From Deltaproteobacteria bacterium (GTDB taxonomy: Bacteria; Myxococcota; UBA727; VGSZ01): a stretch of 64,000 nt of DNA. The stretch is taken from NCBI GenBank assembly GCA_020850995.1, contig JADZDP010000031.1, positions 30,367 to 94,366 on the forward strand, read 5' to 3'. The notes beneath the pieces are model-generated. The model saw only the letters and a program-made list of their open reading frames with translations. It did no database searches and had not been told where the DNA came from. A program made the translations under genes and the position numbers. Each line of letters starts with the position of its first letter. The first letter of the stretch is position 1. Below, one piece after another: positions 1 through 8,524 of the stretch.

Positions 1-87
1 GACGCGGCCGCCGCGCGGGATCTCGACGAAGACGTCGACCACGCGGGGGGCGCCGGGGCCGGGGCTCAGGTCGTGCCAGGGGTGCAT
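1..87 (-). CDS. ppa: Inorganic pyrophosphatase, N-terminal fragment
   Basis: The minus strand from 87 down to the window edge encodes 29 residues beginning MHPWHDLSPGPG and continuing with VDVFVEIPRGGRV. This matches the start of family I soluble pyrophosphatases (an N-P-W-H-D-I-S-x-G-like start followed by a V-x-V-x-I-E-I-P-x-G-S strand). The enzyme hydrolyses cytosolic PPi to two phosphates with Mg2+ and pulls biosynthetic reactions forward. The catalytic acidic residues would lie beyond the window, so integrity cannot be judged. The gene is divergent from the CDS at 164; the 76 bp between the two starts must hold both promoters. The identification rests on the N-terminal motif only. Confidence 0.75.
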   Translation of the reverse strand, partial: MHPWHDLSPGPGAPRVVDVFVEIPRGGRV

Positions 88-163
88 GGGGTGGCACCCT
101 AGCGCAAAACCCACCCCCGCGAGCCAGGGGAGCGCTACCGTCCTGGCGACGTCAGAGGTGGCC

Positions 164-1396
164 ATGAGCGCGTTCGACGAGCTGTACCGTGTGGCCCAAG
201 AGGCCAAGCGCGGAGATGGGGGTGGGCTCCGCCGCGACGGCTGGCAAGGCACCGTCGGCACCATTGAGACCTTCGACCTCGAGCGCATCGGCGCCGCGCT
301 CGACAGCGCGCGACAGAGCGAAGGGCAGCCTCTGCCCGAGCACTACGTGCTGCCGGACTACCCAGGGCAGGCCGCCACGCTGCGCATCGACGGCACCGAG
401 GTAGGCACCCACGGCCTCATCGTCGTCGAGGGCGACACCCTCTACCAGGCACACAGCACGGTCGACGGCGTGACCCCGGCCCTGCAGCTGCGCGCGCACC
501 GCTGGTTCCTGCCGATGCCGGCGGAGCAGAGCTTCGTCGCCTACGGCGAGGTGCAAGCGACGGGCGAGAAGCGCTTCGATCGGGCCTTTCACCTCCGCGC
601 CACCTCGCGCGCAGCCGCTGTAGCGTTCCTCACCCCGCCCCTCGTCGAGCAACTGATGCGCGTGGGCGGTGACGTCGTGTCCATCACGGTACGTCCCGAG
701 CTAGGACGCACCGGCTGCGAAGTGAGGGTCGAGGTGAGCTCCGCCAGGCAGGCCACGCCCGCCATCGCCCTGGCGCGCGCGGCCCACGCGGCTACCGAGA
801 CGCTCGTGGGCACGCCCGGCGGCTTCGTGGCCACGAGCGGCGCGCACGCGCTGGCGCCCGACCAGCTGCTCGCTCTGGTGGAGCGCGTGCGTAACACCGT
901 GTCCTTCCTGGCCGGGCACGTGGCTCGCGTGGGCGACGGCGTCGAGGCGCGCCTCGAGCTCGACCGCCCGAGCGGCCTCGCCTCGGTGCTGCGCATCGAG
1001 CCCGCGAACACGAGCGCTGTGCGCGTGAGCTTTCGCGGCGAGCTGCCTCACGACGACCGCGCGCGCCGCACCACGCTCACTCCCGAGCTCGGCGTGCTCA
1101 AGAGGGCCAAGGGCCTCGTCGACACCAAGGTGGGCGATGCGCTGCTCGACCGTGCCTTCCTCATCGAGGGCGACGCGGCGCGGGCGCGCTTGGCGCTCGC
1201 CGATCCGAGCGCGTCGCTGCGCTTGGCCGGCCGTGGCGCGGCGCTCACGGTCGACGGCGCGGGCCTCGACGTGCGCGTGCCTGATGTTCCCCTCGACGAC
1301 AGCGCGCTCCTCGAGGTGGTGCTGGCGGCGCTCGCCTGCTGGCGCGGTGCGGCGCTTCGTGCTGCGGGGCTCGTGGTGCAGGAGCTGGAGGAGTAG
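164..1396 (+). CDS. Hypothetical protein with two related halves
   Basis: A 410-residue cytoplasmic protein with no signal peptide or membrane segment. An in-frame ATG at 86 exists, but translation probably starts at 164, where the sequence becomes MSAFDELYRVAQEAKRG and codon use becomes typical. No family recognised. Two blocks look related: residues about 150-215 (FDRAFHLRATSRAAAVAFL) and about 345-405 (LDRAFLIEGDAARARLALA). Both have the pattern D-R-A-F followed by a strand and a helix ending in hydrophobic L/V-rich segments, suggesting an internal duplication. It ends 9 bp before the convergent minus-strand gene at 1406. Function unknown. Confidence 0.75.
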   Translation: MSAFDELYRVAQEAKRGDGGGLRRDGWQGTVGTIETFDLERIGAALDSARQSEGQPLPEHYVLPDYPGQAATLRIDGTEVGTHGLIVVEGDTLYQAHSTVDGVTPALQLRAHRWFLPMPAEQSFVAYGEVQATGEKRFDRAFHLRATSRAAAVAFLTPPLVEQLMRVGGDVVSITVRPELGRTGCEVRVEVSSARQATPAIALARAAHAATETLVGTPGGFVATSGAHALAPDQLLALVERVRNTVSFLAGHVARVGDGVEARLELDRPSGLASVLRIEPANTSAVRVSFRGELPHDDRARRTTLTPELGVLKRAKGLVDTKVGDALLDRAFLIEGDAARARLALADPSASLRLAGRGAALTVDGAGLDVRVPDVPLDDSALLEVVLAALACWRGAALRAAGLVVQELEE

Positions 1397-1405
1397 CAGC
1401 CGCTG

Positions 1406-3580
1406 TCACGGGCAGGTCTCGTCCTCCTGGTACTGCACGCTCACGGGATTCGAGGTCGAGGCAATCGCGATGGTAGCGGTGTCGTCGTCGCCACAGGTCG
1501 GCGACGTCGTCGACCACACCGTGCCAATCGCCGGGATCAAGGTCTGGCTACCGGGCTCGCGCAGCTCGACATAGAGGTCGGGATGGCCCACCAGGGTGTT
1601 GCCTCCCGGGTTGGTCACGGTGCCGAGGTCCACCGTGAGCGGGCCGAGGTCCTGGATGGCGATCGCGGTGCACGTGGTGGTGGGCTCGTCGACGTCGATG
1701 CTGTTGCGGCGCAGGGTGATGCCGCCGCGCTGCAGCAGCAGGCCCTCGCGGCACACGGAGCCGTCCACCACGATGATGACGTTATCGAAGACGTCGACGC
1801 TGCCGGTGGTCGCCAGCGTCATGCGCCAGTCTTCGCGGGCCACCAGGTGGTTGCGTAGAATCTGCGCGGCGCCGGCGCCTTCGAGATGGAACGCCCCGCC
1901 GCTCGCGACGTTGTCGAGGAAGCGCAGGACGTCGCCGGCCTGGAGCTGTGCGTTCAGGATCTCGGCGGCGTCGGCGGCGGTGTTGAAGGTGCAGCCACTG
2001 ACATCGAACGAGGTCGCACCGCCTGCCGGGATGGCGAGCGCCACGCCCCAGGTGCTGAAGGTGCAATCATCGACCACGACGTTGGCGGCGACAGAGAGGA
2101 GCGGGTTGCCGTAGGCGGCCGCCCCCAGGAGCTCGAGGTTTCGCAGCGTCGCCGGCTGGCTCACCGCGAATAAGGACCCCTCCCCGGCGGTCACCGAGGC
2201 GCCATCCTGACCCTCAAGCACCAGCCCCGCGATGTTGAGGTCGGTCGCGGGCGTGTCGACCAGGTTCGTCGCCACGAAGACGCCGACGTTGCCCTGCCCG
2301 GCGAGCGCGGTGAGCGCGTCGCCGAGCAAGGGGTAACAGCCGTTGGCGGGGTCGTCGGAGCCCACCACAGCTCTGAACGGCACCTCGCGGTAGTTGGGCA
2401 CCTGCACGCCGCACATGGGCCTCGTGGGGCCGCAGGTGGCGCCCTCGAGCGCCACCGAGATGCTGGTGGCGCTGCCGAAGCGCACCTCGAAGCCACAGCG
2501 AGGGGGGTCATGCGACCAGGTGTTGCCCGCCGCGCTCGCAGCGCCGATCGCCATGTCCACGACGAGGTCGGCGCGCCCCGCCGGGGCGCTGAAGGTGTTG
2601 CGGTCGGCCTCGTTGCTGCCGCCGAGATCCAGGCTGGTGAGCCCGTCGCGCGCGAGCATGAGGCCGTTCGTCACCGAGGGCGCCTCAAAGGTGCTCCCGC
2701 GCACCGAGACGCGTCCCGCCCGGAGGTCGACCAGGTGATCCATGCCGGCGGCGCCCACGACATGGATGCGGTCGAGGGTCACGTCGGGGTTCCCGATGAT
2801 GCGGAGCTCGTCGTCGCCGGTGAAGGCGAAGACCGTGTCGCGGATCTCGTGCGTGCCGCTGCCGTCGAGGATGAGCTGGCCCGCCTCGATGGTGCAGCTC
2901 TGAAGGATCACGGTGGTCTCGGCGTCGGCGATGAGCGATCCGACGACGCCGCCTTCGAACACCACGTCTTGCAGGTACAGCGCAGCACCGCTGGTACCGA
3001 GCAGGGTCTGCGAACCGCGCAGCTCGAGGTCCACGAGCATCGCAATGCCACGCAGGTCCACCAGAGGCAGCGCGGTCTGGGCGGCGGTGCGAACGATCTG
3101 GAGCGCCACGAGGCTCACCTCCGCGTCGACGATCAGCACCGAGCTCTCGGTGCTGACCTCGAGCCGCGTGCGCAGCGGGCCGGCGCCGACGATGGTGAGC
3201 CCGGTGGGCACCATCAGGGGCCAGGCCTCGCGGAAGACACCTTCACCCACCACGATGGCGCCGGGGCCCGCCCCCAAGCTCGCCGCCACCGCGTCGCTGA
3301 TGGTGGTGAAGCAGCCCGCGTGCAGTGGCGCCGCCAGGTCCGGGTTCACGACGGCGAGCAGGGGAAGCTCGAGATCCGCCGGCACCTCGACGCCGCAGTC
3401 GCCATCACCCTCGCCCTCGCCCTCGCCCTCCGCGAGCGCCACCGCGCACACGCCTTCGACGCACACGGGTTGCTCGCCGGGGCACGACGCGTCGCTGTCG
3501 CAGGGCACGCGCAGGCCGAGCACGGCGCAACCCGAGAGGAGGAGCGAGTGGCTCGCGATGGCGAGGGAGACGACGCGCAT
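1406..3580 (-). CDS. Exported lipoprotein with right-handed beta-helix repeats
   Basis: A 724-residue protein starting MRVVSLAIASHSLLLSGC, a signal peptide with lipobox LLSGC, so probably membrane-anchored outside the cytoplasm. Next come a small Cys-rich segment (C-D-S-D-A-S-C-P-G-E-Q-P-V-C) and an E-G-E-G-E-G linker of the kind common in myxobacterial lipoproteins. The remainder is strand-rich with recurring short turns (N-x-F, D-V-x-F, R-N-x-I), typical of pectate-lyase-like parallel beta-helices. Two segments start similarly (C-G-V-E-V-P near residue 115 and C-G-V-Q-V-P near residue 400) and each ends with a C-G/C-P pair, indicating a tandem duplication of the helix domain. The start overlaps the stop of the upstream gene (ATGA). 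No catalytic site recognised. Confidence 0.8.
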   Translation of the reverse strand: MRVVSLAIASHSLLLSGCAVLGLRVPCDSDASCPGEQPVCVEGVCAVALAEGEGEGEGDGDCGVEVPADLELPLLAVVNPDLAAPLHAGCFTTISDAVAASLGAGPGAIVVGEGVFREAWPLMVPTGLTIVGAGPLRTRLEVSTESSVLIVDAEVSLVALQIVRTAAQTALPLVDLRGIAMLVDLELRGSQTLLGTSGAALYLQDVVFEGGVVGSLIADAETTVILQSCTIEAGQLILDGSGTHEIRDTVFAFTGDDELRIIGNPDVTLDRIHVVGAAGMDHLVDLRAGRVSVRGSTFEAPSVTNGLMLARDGLTSLDLGGSNEADRNTFSAPAGRADLVVDMAIGAASAAGNTWSHDPPRCGFEVRFGSATSISVALEGATCGPTRPMCGVQVPNYREVPFRAVVGSDDPANGCYPLLGDALTALAGQGNVGVFVATNLVDTPATDLNIAGLVLEGQDGASVTAGEGSLFAVSQPATLRNLELLGAAAYGNPLLSVAANVVVDDCTFSTWGVALAIPAGGATSFDVSGCTFNTAADAAEILNAQLQAGDVLRFLDNVASGGAFHLEGAGAAQILRNHLVAREDWRMTLATTGSVDVFDNVIIVVDGSVCREGLLLQRGGITLRRNSIDVDEPTTTCTAIAIQDLGPLTVDLGTVTNPGGNTLVGHPDLYVELREPGSQTLIPAIGTVWSTTSPTCGDDDTATIAIASTSNPVSVQYQEDETCP
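3403..3432. repeat. Hexanucleotide repeat encoding an EG linker
   Basis: Short tandem repeat of CCCTCG-type units inside the beta-helix lipoprotein gene; on the coding strand it gives alternating Glu-Gly codons just after the lipoprotein anchor. It probably forms a flexible tether, and repeat-number slippage would stay in frame. Confidence 0.7.
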
Positions 3581-4320
3581 CACGCGCCCTCCGGCAAGAG
3601 CAAGAGCAGCACCCCCACGGCACCAATCACGGCGCCGGCGCCGGCGACGAGCAAACCGGCGCGCCCGGCGAGCTGCAGCGGCTCCTTCTCGACACCGGGC
3701 TTGGCTGCGTCGTTCAGCAAGATCTCGCACACCCCCGTCGTCACGCCACCGCCGAGCAGCGCCAGCCCACCGAGCGCAGCGGCGCCCCCGCCTGCCAGCA
3801 CCAAGGGCGACAGTGGTACCGGCGCGATCGGCGGCGCGATCAGCCCAGCGTCGAGCAGCAGCTCGCGCAGCGCAGGGCGCAGCGCGGGCTGGATGTCGTC
3901 GAGCGCCTTCGCCTCGATGGTGCGGCGCGCGATGAGCCCGCTCTTCGAGTCGAACAGGCTGAGTGCGAGCGTCGTGGTGCTGCCGAGGCCGGTGACGCTG
4001 CCGAACACCACCGCGCGTGCGCCGAGCGCGCCGGCCAGCTCGGCGAGGCAGCTCTTCGCGTCGCAGTCCATCGACTGCTTGGCCGCGTCGAGGTTGGCCA
4101 GGGTGCGCATGTCCTCTTGCGAGGTCACGCGCAGCCCCTCGAGCTCGCCGAGCGCTGCGGCCACCAAGCGCGTGACGGCGCGCGCCGTGTCGGCCTCGAC
4201 GTTGACCGCCTCGAGGTCGAGCGCGAGCACGGAAACCGCTTGGGGCCGCCGCGCACCAGTCACCGCGACCGACGCGGGAGGCGCACCCAGCAGGGCCAGC
4301 AGCGTGAGCGGCGCGAGCAT
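3580..4320 (-). CDS. Exported protein with C-terminal membrane segments, CsgG-like fold possible
   Basis: A 246-residue protein with an N-terminal hydrophobic segment (MLAPLTLLALLGAPPAS). A domain follows that starts V-S-V-L-A-L-D-L-E-A, then a paired-Cys motif C-D-A-K-S-C-L-A-E-L-A-G-A-L-G-A and V-V-F-G-S-V-T-G-L-G. This order (strand, helix, C-x4-C-L-A-E, V-x-G-x-V) recurs in many myxobacterial envelope proteins that resemble the nucleotide-binding-like fold of CsgG/TolB N-termini. That resemblance is inferred. Two hydrophobic stretches (about 170-190 and 220-240) may be transmembrane. It lies 12 bp after the aldehyde dehydrogenase gene and overlaps the next gene by one codon position, so it is probably co-transcribed with the BMC operon, although nothing in it suggests a microcompartment role. 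Confidence 0.7.
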   Translation of the reverse strand: MLAPLTLLALLGAPPASVAVTGARRPQAVSVLALDLEAVNVEADTARAVTRLVAAALGELEGLRVTSQEDMRTLANLDAAKQSMDCDAKSCLAELAGALGARAVVFGSVTGLGSTTTLALSLFDSKSGLIARRTIEAKALDDIQPALRPALRELLLDAGLIAPPIAPVPLSPLVLAGGGAAALGGLALLGGGVTTGVCEILLNDAAKPGVEKEPLQLAGRAGLLVAGAGAVIGAVGVLLLLLPEGA

Positions 4321-4332
4321 CAGCCAGAGAGG

Positions 4333-5826
4333 CTACACGATCCGGAAGTGGTCCTTCAGCGTGCAGCGCCGCTCGCGCGAGAACGACACCGCGGTGGTCA
4401 GGCCCTCGCCCGTGGGCGAGGCGATGGTGAAGCTGGTGTAGCCCTCACCGCCCAAGCCCAGGCCCGCGTAGGTGGGCGCGTTCTTGACGAAGATCGAGCA
4501 ATCCGTGGCCCGCGCCATCTTGTGCAGCGAGTCGATGTTCGTGGAGTACATGGCCGCCGTGTGACCGAAGCCGTGCTCCACGCGCACCGCCGCGGCGATG
4601 CCCTCGTCGACGGACTTGACGCGCACGAGCGGCAGCACCGGCATCAAGAGCTCCGCCTGCACGAAGGGGTGCTCCTCGCTGTCGACCTCGCACAAGAGCA
4701 CACGGGTACCCTCGGGCACGCTCTTGCCGATGGCGCGCGCGATCTTGGCCGCGTCCTTGCCCACCCAGTCCTTGTGCGGGTGCTCGCCGTCCGGGTCCAT
4801 CACGACCTTTTCAAGGCGGGTGACGTCGGCGCGCGACATCTCGGCGGCGCCACTCTGGCACAGCTCGCGCTTGAGCATGTCCGCCACCTCGTCGACGACG
4901 AACACCTCCTTCTCGGCGATGCACACGATGTTGTTGTCGAGCGAGCAGCCGAGCACGATGCCCTTGCCGGCGCGGCGCATGTCGGCGGTCTCATCGACCA
5001 CCACGGGCGGGTTGCCCGGGCCGCCGCAGATGGCGCGCTTGCCCGAGAGCATGGCCGCCTTGACCACACCGGGGCCGCCCGTCACCACCACCAGGCGCAC
5101 GCCCGGGTGCTTCATGAGCGCGTTGGCGCTCTCGATGGTGGGCTCACCCACCATGCTGAGCAGGCCCTCGGGCGCGCCGGCGCGCACCATGGCCTCGTTG
5201 AGCTTCTCGACGAAGAAGCGGCTCACCTTCTTGGCGCTCGGGTGGACGTTGAACACCACCGCGTTGCCCGCCGCGATCATGCCGATGCCGTTGCACAGGA
5301 TGGTCTCGGTGGGGTTGGTGGTTGGCGTGATGGCGCCGATGACGCCGTAGGGCGCGCGCTCCATCAACACGAGCCCGTCGTCGCCCGACTGCGCCCAGGG
5401 GCGCAGGATCTCGGTGCCCGGCGTCTTGTCGGCCACCAAGAGGTTCTTGTTGATCTTGTCGTCGACGCGGCCGAGGCCGGTCTCGTCGACGGCCATGTGC
5501 GCGATCTCGTTGACCACCTCATGGGCGCACCGGCGCATGGCGGCAACGATGGCGTCACGCGCCTTGAGCGAGAGCTTGTCGACGAGCTGGTCGTGGGCGG
5601 CGCGCGCCGCCTTCACCGCGCTATCGACGTCGTCGTAGATGCCGCGGCGCCCACCGCGATGCACGGCCGGCGCGCCCTGCGCCGCCTGCCACGCGACGTG
5701 CGGCGGGCTCGGCGCGCAGCCCTCGACGCGGGCGGGCGTGGGCCGCGGCTTTTCGAGGGCGGGAGCCAGCTTCGCCACCACCTTGGCGACGATCTCTTCC
5801 ACCTTCTTGTCGTCGAGCGACGCCAT
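4333..5826 (-). CDS. BMC-associated CoA-acylating aldehyde dehydrogenase (EutE/PduP type)
   Basis: A 497-residue enzyme that would convert an aldehyde, NAD+ and CoA to acyl-CoA and NADH inside a microcompartment. The catalytic Cys lies in D-N-N-I-V-C-I-A-E-K-E, which matches the D-N-N-x-x-C-I-A-E-K motif of EutE/PduP. The N-terminus, MASLDDKKVEEIVAKVVAKLA, is an amphipathic helix followed by a Pro-rich linker (residues about 22-50), the usual form of an encapsulation peptide that docks cargo to shell proteins. Length is slightly above EutE/PduP (about 465) because of that extension. It starts 17 bp after the shell vertex gene. The aldehyde substrate cannot be predicted because no aldehyde-generating signature enzyme is in the window. 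Confidence 0.93.
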   Translation of the reverse strand: MASLDDKKVEEIVAKVVAKLAPALEKPRPTPARVEGCAPSPPHVAWQAAQGAPAVHRGGRRGIYDDVDSAVKAARAAHDQLVDKLSLKARDAIVAAMRRCAHEVVNEIAHMAVDETGLGRVDDKINKNLLVADKTPGTEILRPWAQSGDDGLVLMERAPYGVIGAITPTTNPTETILCNGIGMIAAGNAVVFNVHPSAKKVSRFFVEKLNEAMVRAGAPEGLLSMVGEPTIESANALMKHPGVRLVVVTGGPGVVKAAMLSGKRAICGGPGNPPVVVDETADMRRAGKGIVLGCSLDNNIVCIAEKEVFVVDEVADMLKRELCQSGAAEMSRADVTRLEKVVMDPDGEHPHKDWVGKDAAKIARAIGKSVPEGTRVLLCEVDSEEHPFVQAELLMPVLPLVRVKSVDEGIAAAVRVEHGFGHTAAMYSTNIDSLHKMARATDCSIFVKNAPTYAGLGLGGEGYTSFTIASPTGEGLTTAVSFSRERRCTLKDHFRIV

Positions 5827-5843
5827 GGCCTACCTCACCGGCC

Positions 5844-6152
5844 TCAGCCGGCCACCGAGGCGTCGCTCTTCTTGAAGCGCGACTTCCCCTGCACGGTGAT
5901 CTCGTCGACGATGGCCATGACGACGTGGTCCACGGGCTTGTTGCGCGTGAGCTCGGTCTGGCGCGCGGACGAGCCGGCCGCGTAGAGCACCAGCTCGCCC
6001 ACGCCGGCGCCCACGGCGTCGGCCGCGACGATGACGGCGCTGGTCAGCTTGCCGTCGAGATCGACGCCACGCACCAGGAGGAGCGTGATGCCCTCGAGCT
6101 CTTGCTCTTTGCGCGTCGACACCACGGTGCCGACCACCTGGCCCATCAACAT
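5844..6152 (-). CDS. BMC vertex (pentamer) shell protein, EutN/CcmL family
   Basis: A 102-residue single-domain BMC-P protein, starting [21 protein letters not shown]. The family hallmarks are the first beta strand with G-x-V-V-G-T-V-V-x-T-x-K, the L-L-L-V-R-G segment, [11 protein letters not shown] and the D-H-V-V-M-A-I-V-D strand. Pentamers of such proteins cap the vertices of the polyhedral shell. It sits between the hexamer gene (63 bp upstream, with a perfect hairpin in the gap) and the encapsulated aldehyde dehydrogenase (17 bp downstream). Some shells use several BMC-P paralogues; only this one is in the window. Confidence 0.93.
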   Translation of the reverse strand: MLMGQVVGTVVSTRKEQELEGITLLLVRGVDLDGKLTSAVIVAADAVGAGVGELVLYAAGSSARQTELTRNKPVDHVVMAIVDEITVQGKSRFKKSDASVAG

Positions 6153-6178
6153 GCTCGCCTCGCAACCCTCGGCACGAC

Positions 6179-6200
6179 CCTCCCCGGCCTGCCGGGGAGG
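6179..6200 (-). promoter_or_regulatory. Perfect 9-bp hairpin between the BMC-H and BMC-P genes
   Basis: Arms at 6179-6187 and 6192-6200 are exact inverted repeats around a 4-nt loop, in the 63-bp gap between the two shell genes, transcribed right to left. There is no T-tract, so it is not an ordinary intrinsic terminator. It could stabilise the upstream BMC-H message or cause partial termination, which would favour the hexamer that shells need in large excess over pentamers. The role is inferred. Confidence 0.55.
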
Positions 6201-6215
6201 AATCGAGGGAGGGGA

Positions 6216-6518
6216 CTACTTCTTGCCACCGCCGAGCGGCAGCACGTCGTCGATGTTGGCGTGGGGACGCGGGATGACGTGCACGCTGACGAGCTCACCG
6301 ACGCGCTCCGCCGCGCGCGCGCCCGCCTCGGTGGCCGCCTTCACCGCGGCCACGTCGCCGCGCACGATGGCGGTGACGTACCCGCCGCCGTAGCCCTTCT
6401 CGTACCCCACGAGGGTCACCTTGGCAGCCTTCACCATGGCGTCGGACGCCTCGACCATGCCGACGAAGCCCTTGGTCTCGATGAGGCCCAGAGCCTGCCC
6501 GACCACACTGTCCGCCAT
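6216..6518 (-). CDS. BMC hexamer shell protein (BMC-H, EutM/PduA/CcmK type)
   Basis: A 100-residue single BMC domain: [20 protein letters not shown], then [19 protein letters not shown], the [15 protein letters not shown] signature and a V-H-V-I-P-R-P-H tail. These hexamers tile the shell facets. The start at 6518 is preferred over an ATG five codons upstream because an AGGAGGA ribosome site lies just before it. The pore loop reads [10 protein letters not shown] rather than the usual K-I-G-S-G, so the central pore is glycine-rich with an aromatic neighbour. From memory it resembles the H. ochraceum BMC-H closely, with a pore loop about one residue longer. Confidence 0.95.
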   Translation of the reverse strand: MADSVVGQALGLIETKGFVGMVEASDAMVKAAKVTLVGYEKGYGGGYVTAIVRGDVAAVKAATEAGARAAERVGELVSVHVIPRPHANIDDVLPLGGGKK

Positions 6519-6566
6519 CTCTTCCTCCTGCAAACGTCGAACGACCGAACTTCAAAGAGGGGAACG

Positions 6567-7214
6567 CTACTTGTCCTTGCCGCCACCACCGGCGACCCCG
6601 GTGATGCCCTCGAGGGCTGCCGTGGCGGCGCCCGCGGCGACGTCGATCATGGCCTCGCTACCCGCCAGGTAGAGGCGACCGAAGGCGCCGAAGGGCGTAA
6701 AGTCGACGAGCTTGATGTCGGCCGCCTTCTCTGCCTCGTTGGCGGCGAGCGCGATGTACGCGGCAGGCTCGCACTCCATGATGAACAAGGACTGGCCCGG
6801 CTCGATCATCGAGCCGAAGCGGATCTTGTCGATGATCATCGCGTGCATCGGCTCGATGGCGCGGATGACGGTGTTCGACACCACCTTGGGCTTGATGCGG
6901 TCCTCGAGCTTGTTGCCCATGGCCGCGAGGATCTCGTTGCCCGCCTGGATGACCTCACCCTTGTCCTCGTGGTGCAGCTCGAGCATGCCGTAGGCACGCT
7001 CGACGACGAGGGTGGCGGGCTGCGCGCGCGTCTTCTTGAGGGCGGCATCCATCAGGCGGTGGATGGCCATGCCTGGGGCGATCTCGACGAAGAGCGACGC
7101 CACGCCCGGCACCGGGAAGTAGCCGCGGCAGGTCGTGCAGATGTGCGCCGCGACCTGCGGCTGCAAGGAGTCGAGGAAGGTGTAGCTGCGAAGCGTGGCG
7201 CCGGCGCCGGCCAT
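6567..7214 (-). CDS. BMC tandem-domain (trimer) shell protein, BMC-T
   Basis: A 215-residue protein with two fused BMC-type domains (about 8-105 and 110-205). Markers are [13 protein letters not shown] at the start, [13 protein letters not shown] in the middle, and [14 protein letters not shown] near the end. From memory this combination matches the BMC-T2 class of Haliangium ochraceum. Trimers form pseudohexamers with larger pores. A C-x2-C pair (Cys26, Cys29) sits where I recall non-Cys residues in the Haliangium protein. The start at 7214 ([11 protein letters not shown]) was chosen because upstream residues of the open frame are Arg-rich and non-conserved. It is the first gene of the operon; the 113-bp gap to the divergent gene at 7328 should hold the promoter. 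Confidence 0.92.
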   Translation of the reverse strand: MAGAGATLRSYTFLDSLQPQVAAHICTTCRGYFPVPGVASLFVEIAPGMAIHRLMDAALKKTRAQPATLVVERAYGMLELHHEDKGEVIQAGNEILAAMGNKLEDRIKPKVVSNTVIRAIEPMHAMIIDKIRFGSMIEPGQSLFIMECEPAAYIALAANEAEKAADIKLVDFTPFGAFGRLYLAGSEAMIDVAAGAATAALEGITGVAGGGGKDK

Positions 7215-7327
7215 GGTGCTCCTCCGCCGGCACGGCGAGGCGCCGAGCGGCGCGCAGGCGATAGCACCCATGGTCGGTGCCGGGCAACCGCCTCGCGCGG
7301 CCTCGGCGCGCATGCGAAGGTCGGCTC

Positions 7328-8524
7328 GTGGCCGCCGCCTGCCCCCGCTGCTCCACCGCCGACGCCGAGGTGCCACTGGTACCCGGCGCGGGCACGCTCG
7401 GCGAGGCGGTGTGCCCGCGCTGCGGCGGGCGCGTGCTCGACGAGGCGGCCGTGCAGCGCGTCATCATCGACGAGCACGGCATCACGCGCGCGACGTTGCG
7501 CGAGCTGGCGGGGCACTTTGGGCGCCCGAACCTGCGCTGTCCAGGGTGCGGCCAGCGCATGCACCCGGTGCAGCTGCGGCAGATGCCGCTCGACCTGTGC
7601 ACCGGCTGCGGGGCCCTTTGGCTCGACGCAGGCGAGCTGTGGCGCTTGAGCGAGGGGCGTTGGGTCGAGGTTGCCGGGCCCGCACCGCCTGCGCCCGAGA
7701 GCGCGCCGCAAGAGGCGACGGCCGCGGCGACGAGCATGCCCGGCGACGCGCCAGCGCCCTCGTGGTGCACCGTGGCCCTCGCGGCCGCCGACGCAGATGC
7801 CGAGCGTGTGGTGGCGGCGTTTGCGCGCGCGCGCTTCCGCACGGCACAAGACGCACGCACGGCCGCGCTGCGCGGCCAAGGCATGCTCGCCGACCGCGTC
7901 TCACCCGAGGACGCGCGAACCCTGCAGGCAGCGCTGCACGCCGAGGGTCTCGTGGCGCACGTGCTCGACGCCACGCGGGTCGAGCTGCCGGGCGTGGTGC
8001 GCAGCAAAGAGCTCGCCTTCGACGTGGCCGGCATCGCGGTGGCCGACGCCATGGGCCGGCCGATCACGCTGCCGTGGCAGTGGCTGCGCGCGCTCGCCGT
8101 CGGCCTCGTCAAGGTGGCCGAGACCGAGACGAAGCTGCTGGGGCCCGAGCCCGGCGACATGGGCCCCTACGGGAGCCAATCGCCGAGCCCCCTCGCGACG
8201 CAGCAGCGCGTGCGCACCACCATCGTCGAGCGCGACGACGTGCTCATCGATCTCCTGCTCGAGGACGAGCAGCGCCGCCGCGGGCGCTTCCGCGTCACCC
8301 GGAGCGGCATCGTGCTGCGGCAGCGCGGTGGGGCAACGCGCGATGCGACCTTTCGCGCGCTGGTGGCGACGCTGGTCGAGCGCGCGCCCGCCGCAGTGGC
8401 GCTCGCGCGCGGCACGCGCGAGCTGCGCGAGACCAACGCTCCCTGGCAGCGCTATCGCTCCCTGCGCGACTTCGAGCAGGCGACGCGCTGGGCGCTGGCG
8501 CATGCGCTCACGAGCAGCGCATGA
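7328..8524 (+). CDS. Zinc-ribbon (zf-TFIIB type) protein
   Basis: A 398-residue protein starting at GTG 7328 (V-A-A-A-C-P-R-C), the last start before the first metal motif; an ATG at 7277 would add an unlikely Arg-rich lead. Three C-x2-C knuckles follow in the first 100 residues, ending with [16 protein letters not shown], the diagnostic end of the zf-TFIIB domain. The C-terminal 250 residues (about 145-398) are not recognised; they contain a motif-poor strand-rich region followed by helices. It is divergent from the BMC operon and its stop overlaps the next ATG (ATGA), so it is co-transcribed with the DUF1684 gene. Function unknown. Confidence 0.8.
   Translation: MAAACPRCSTADAEVPLVPGAGTLGEAVCPRCGGRVLDEAAVQRVIIDEHGITRATLRELAGHFGRPNLRCPGCGQRMHPVQLRQMPLDLCTGCGALWLDAGELWRLSEGRWVEVAGPAPPAPESAPQEATAAATSMPGDAPAPSWCTVALAAADADAERVVAAFARARFRTAQDARTAALRGQGMLADRVSPEDARTLQAALHAEGLVAHVLDATRVELPGVVRSKELAFDVAGIAVADAMGRPITLPWQWLRALAVGLVKVAETETKLLGPEPGDMGPYGSQSPSPLATQQRVRTTIVERDDVLIDLLLEDEQRRRGRFRVTRSGIVLRQRGGATRDATFRALVATLVERAPAAVALARGTRELRETNAPWQRYRSLRDFEQATRWALAHALTSSA

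Noticed and set aside
2510..5985. Long plus-strand open frames (643 and 886 codons) opposite the BMC operon
   Set aside because: Antisense to clearly recognisable genes and without any protein-like features.
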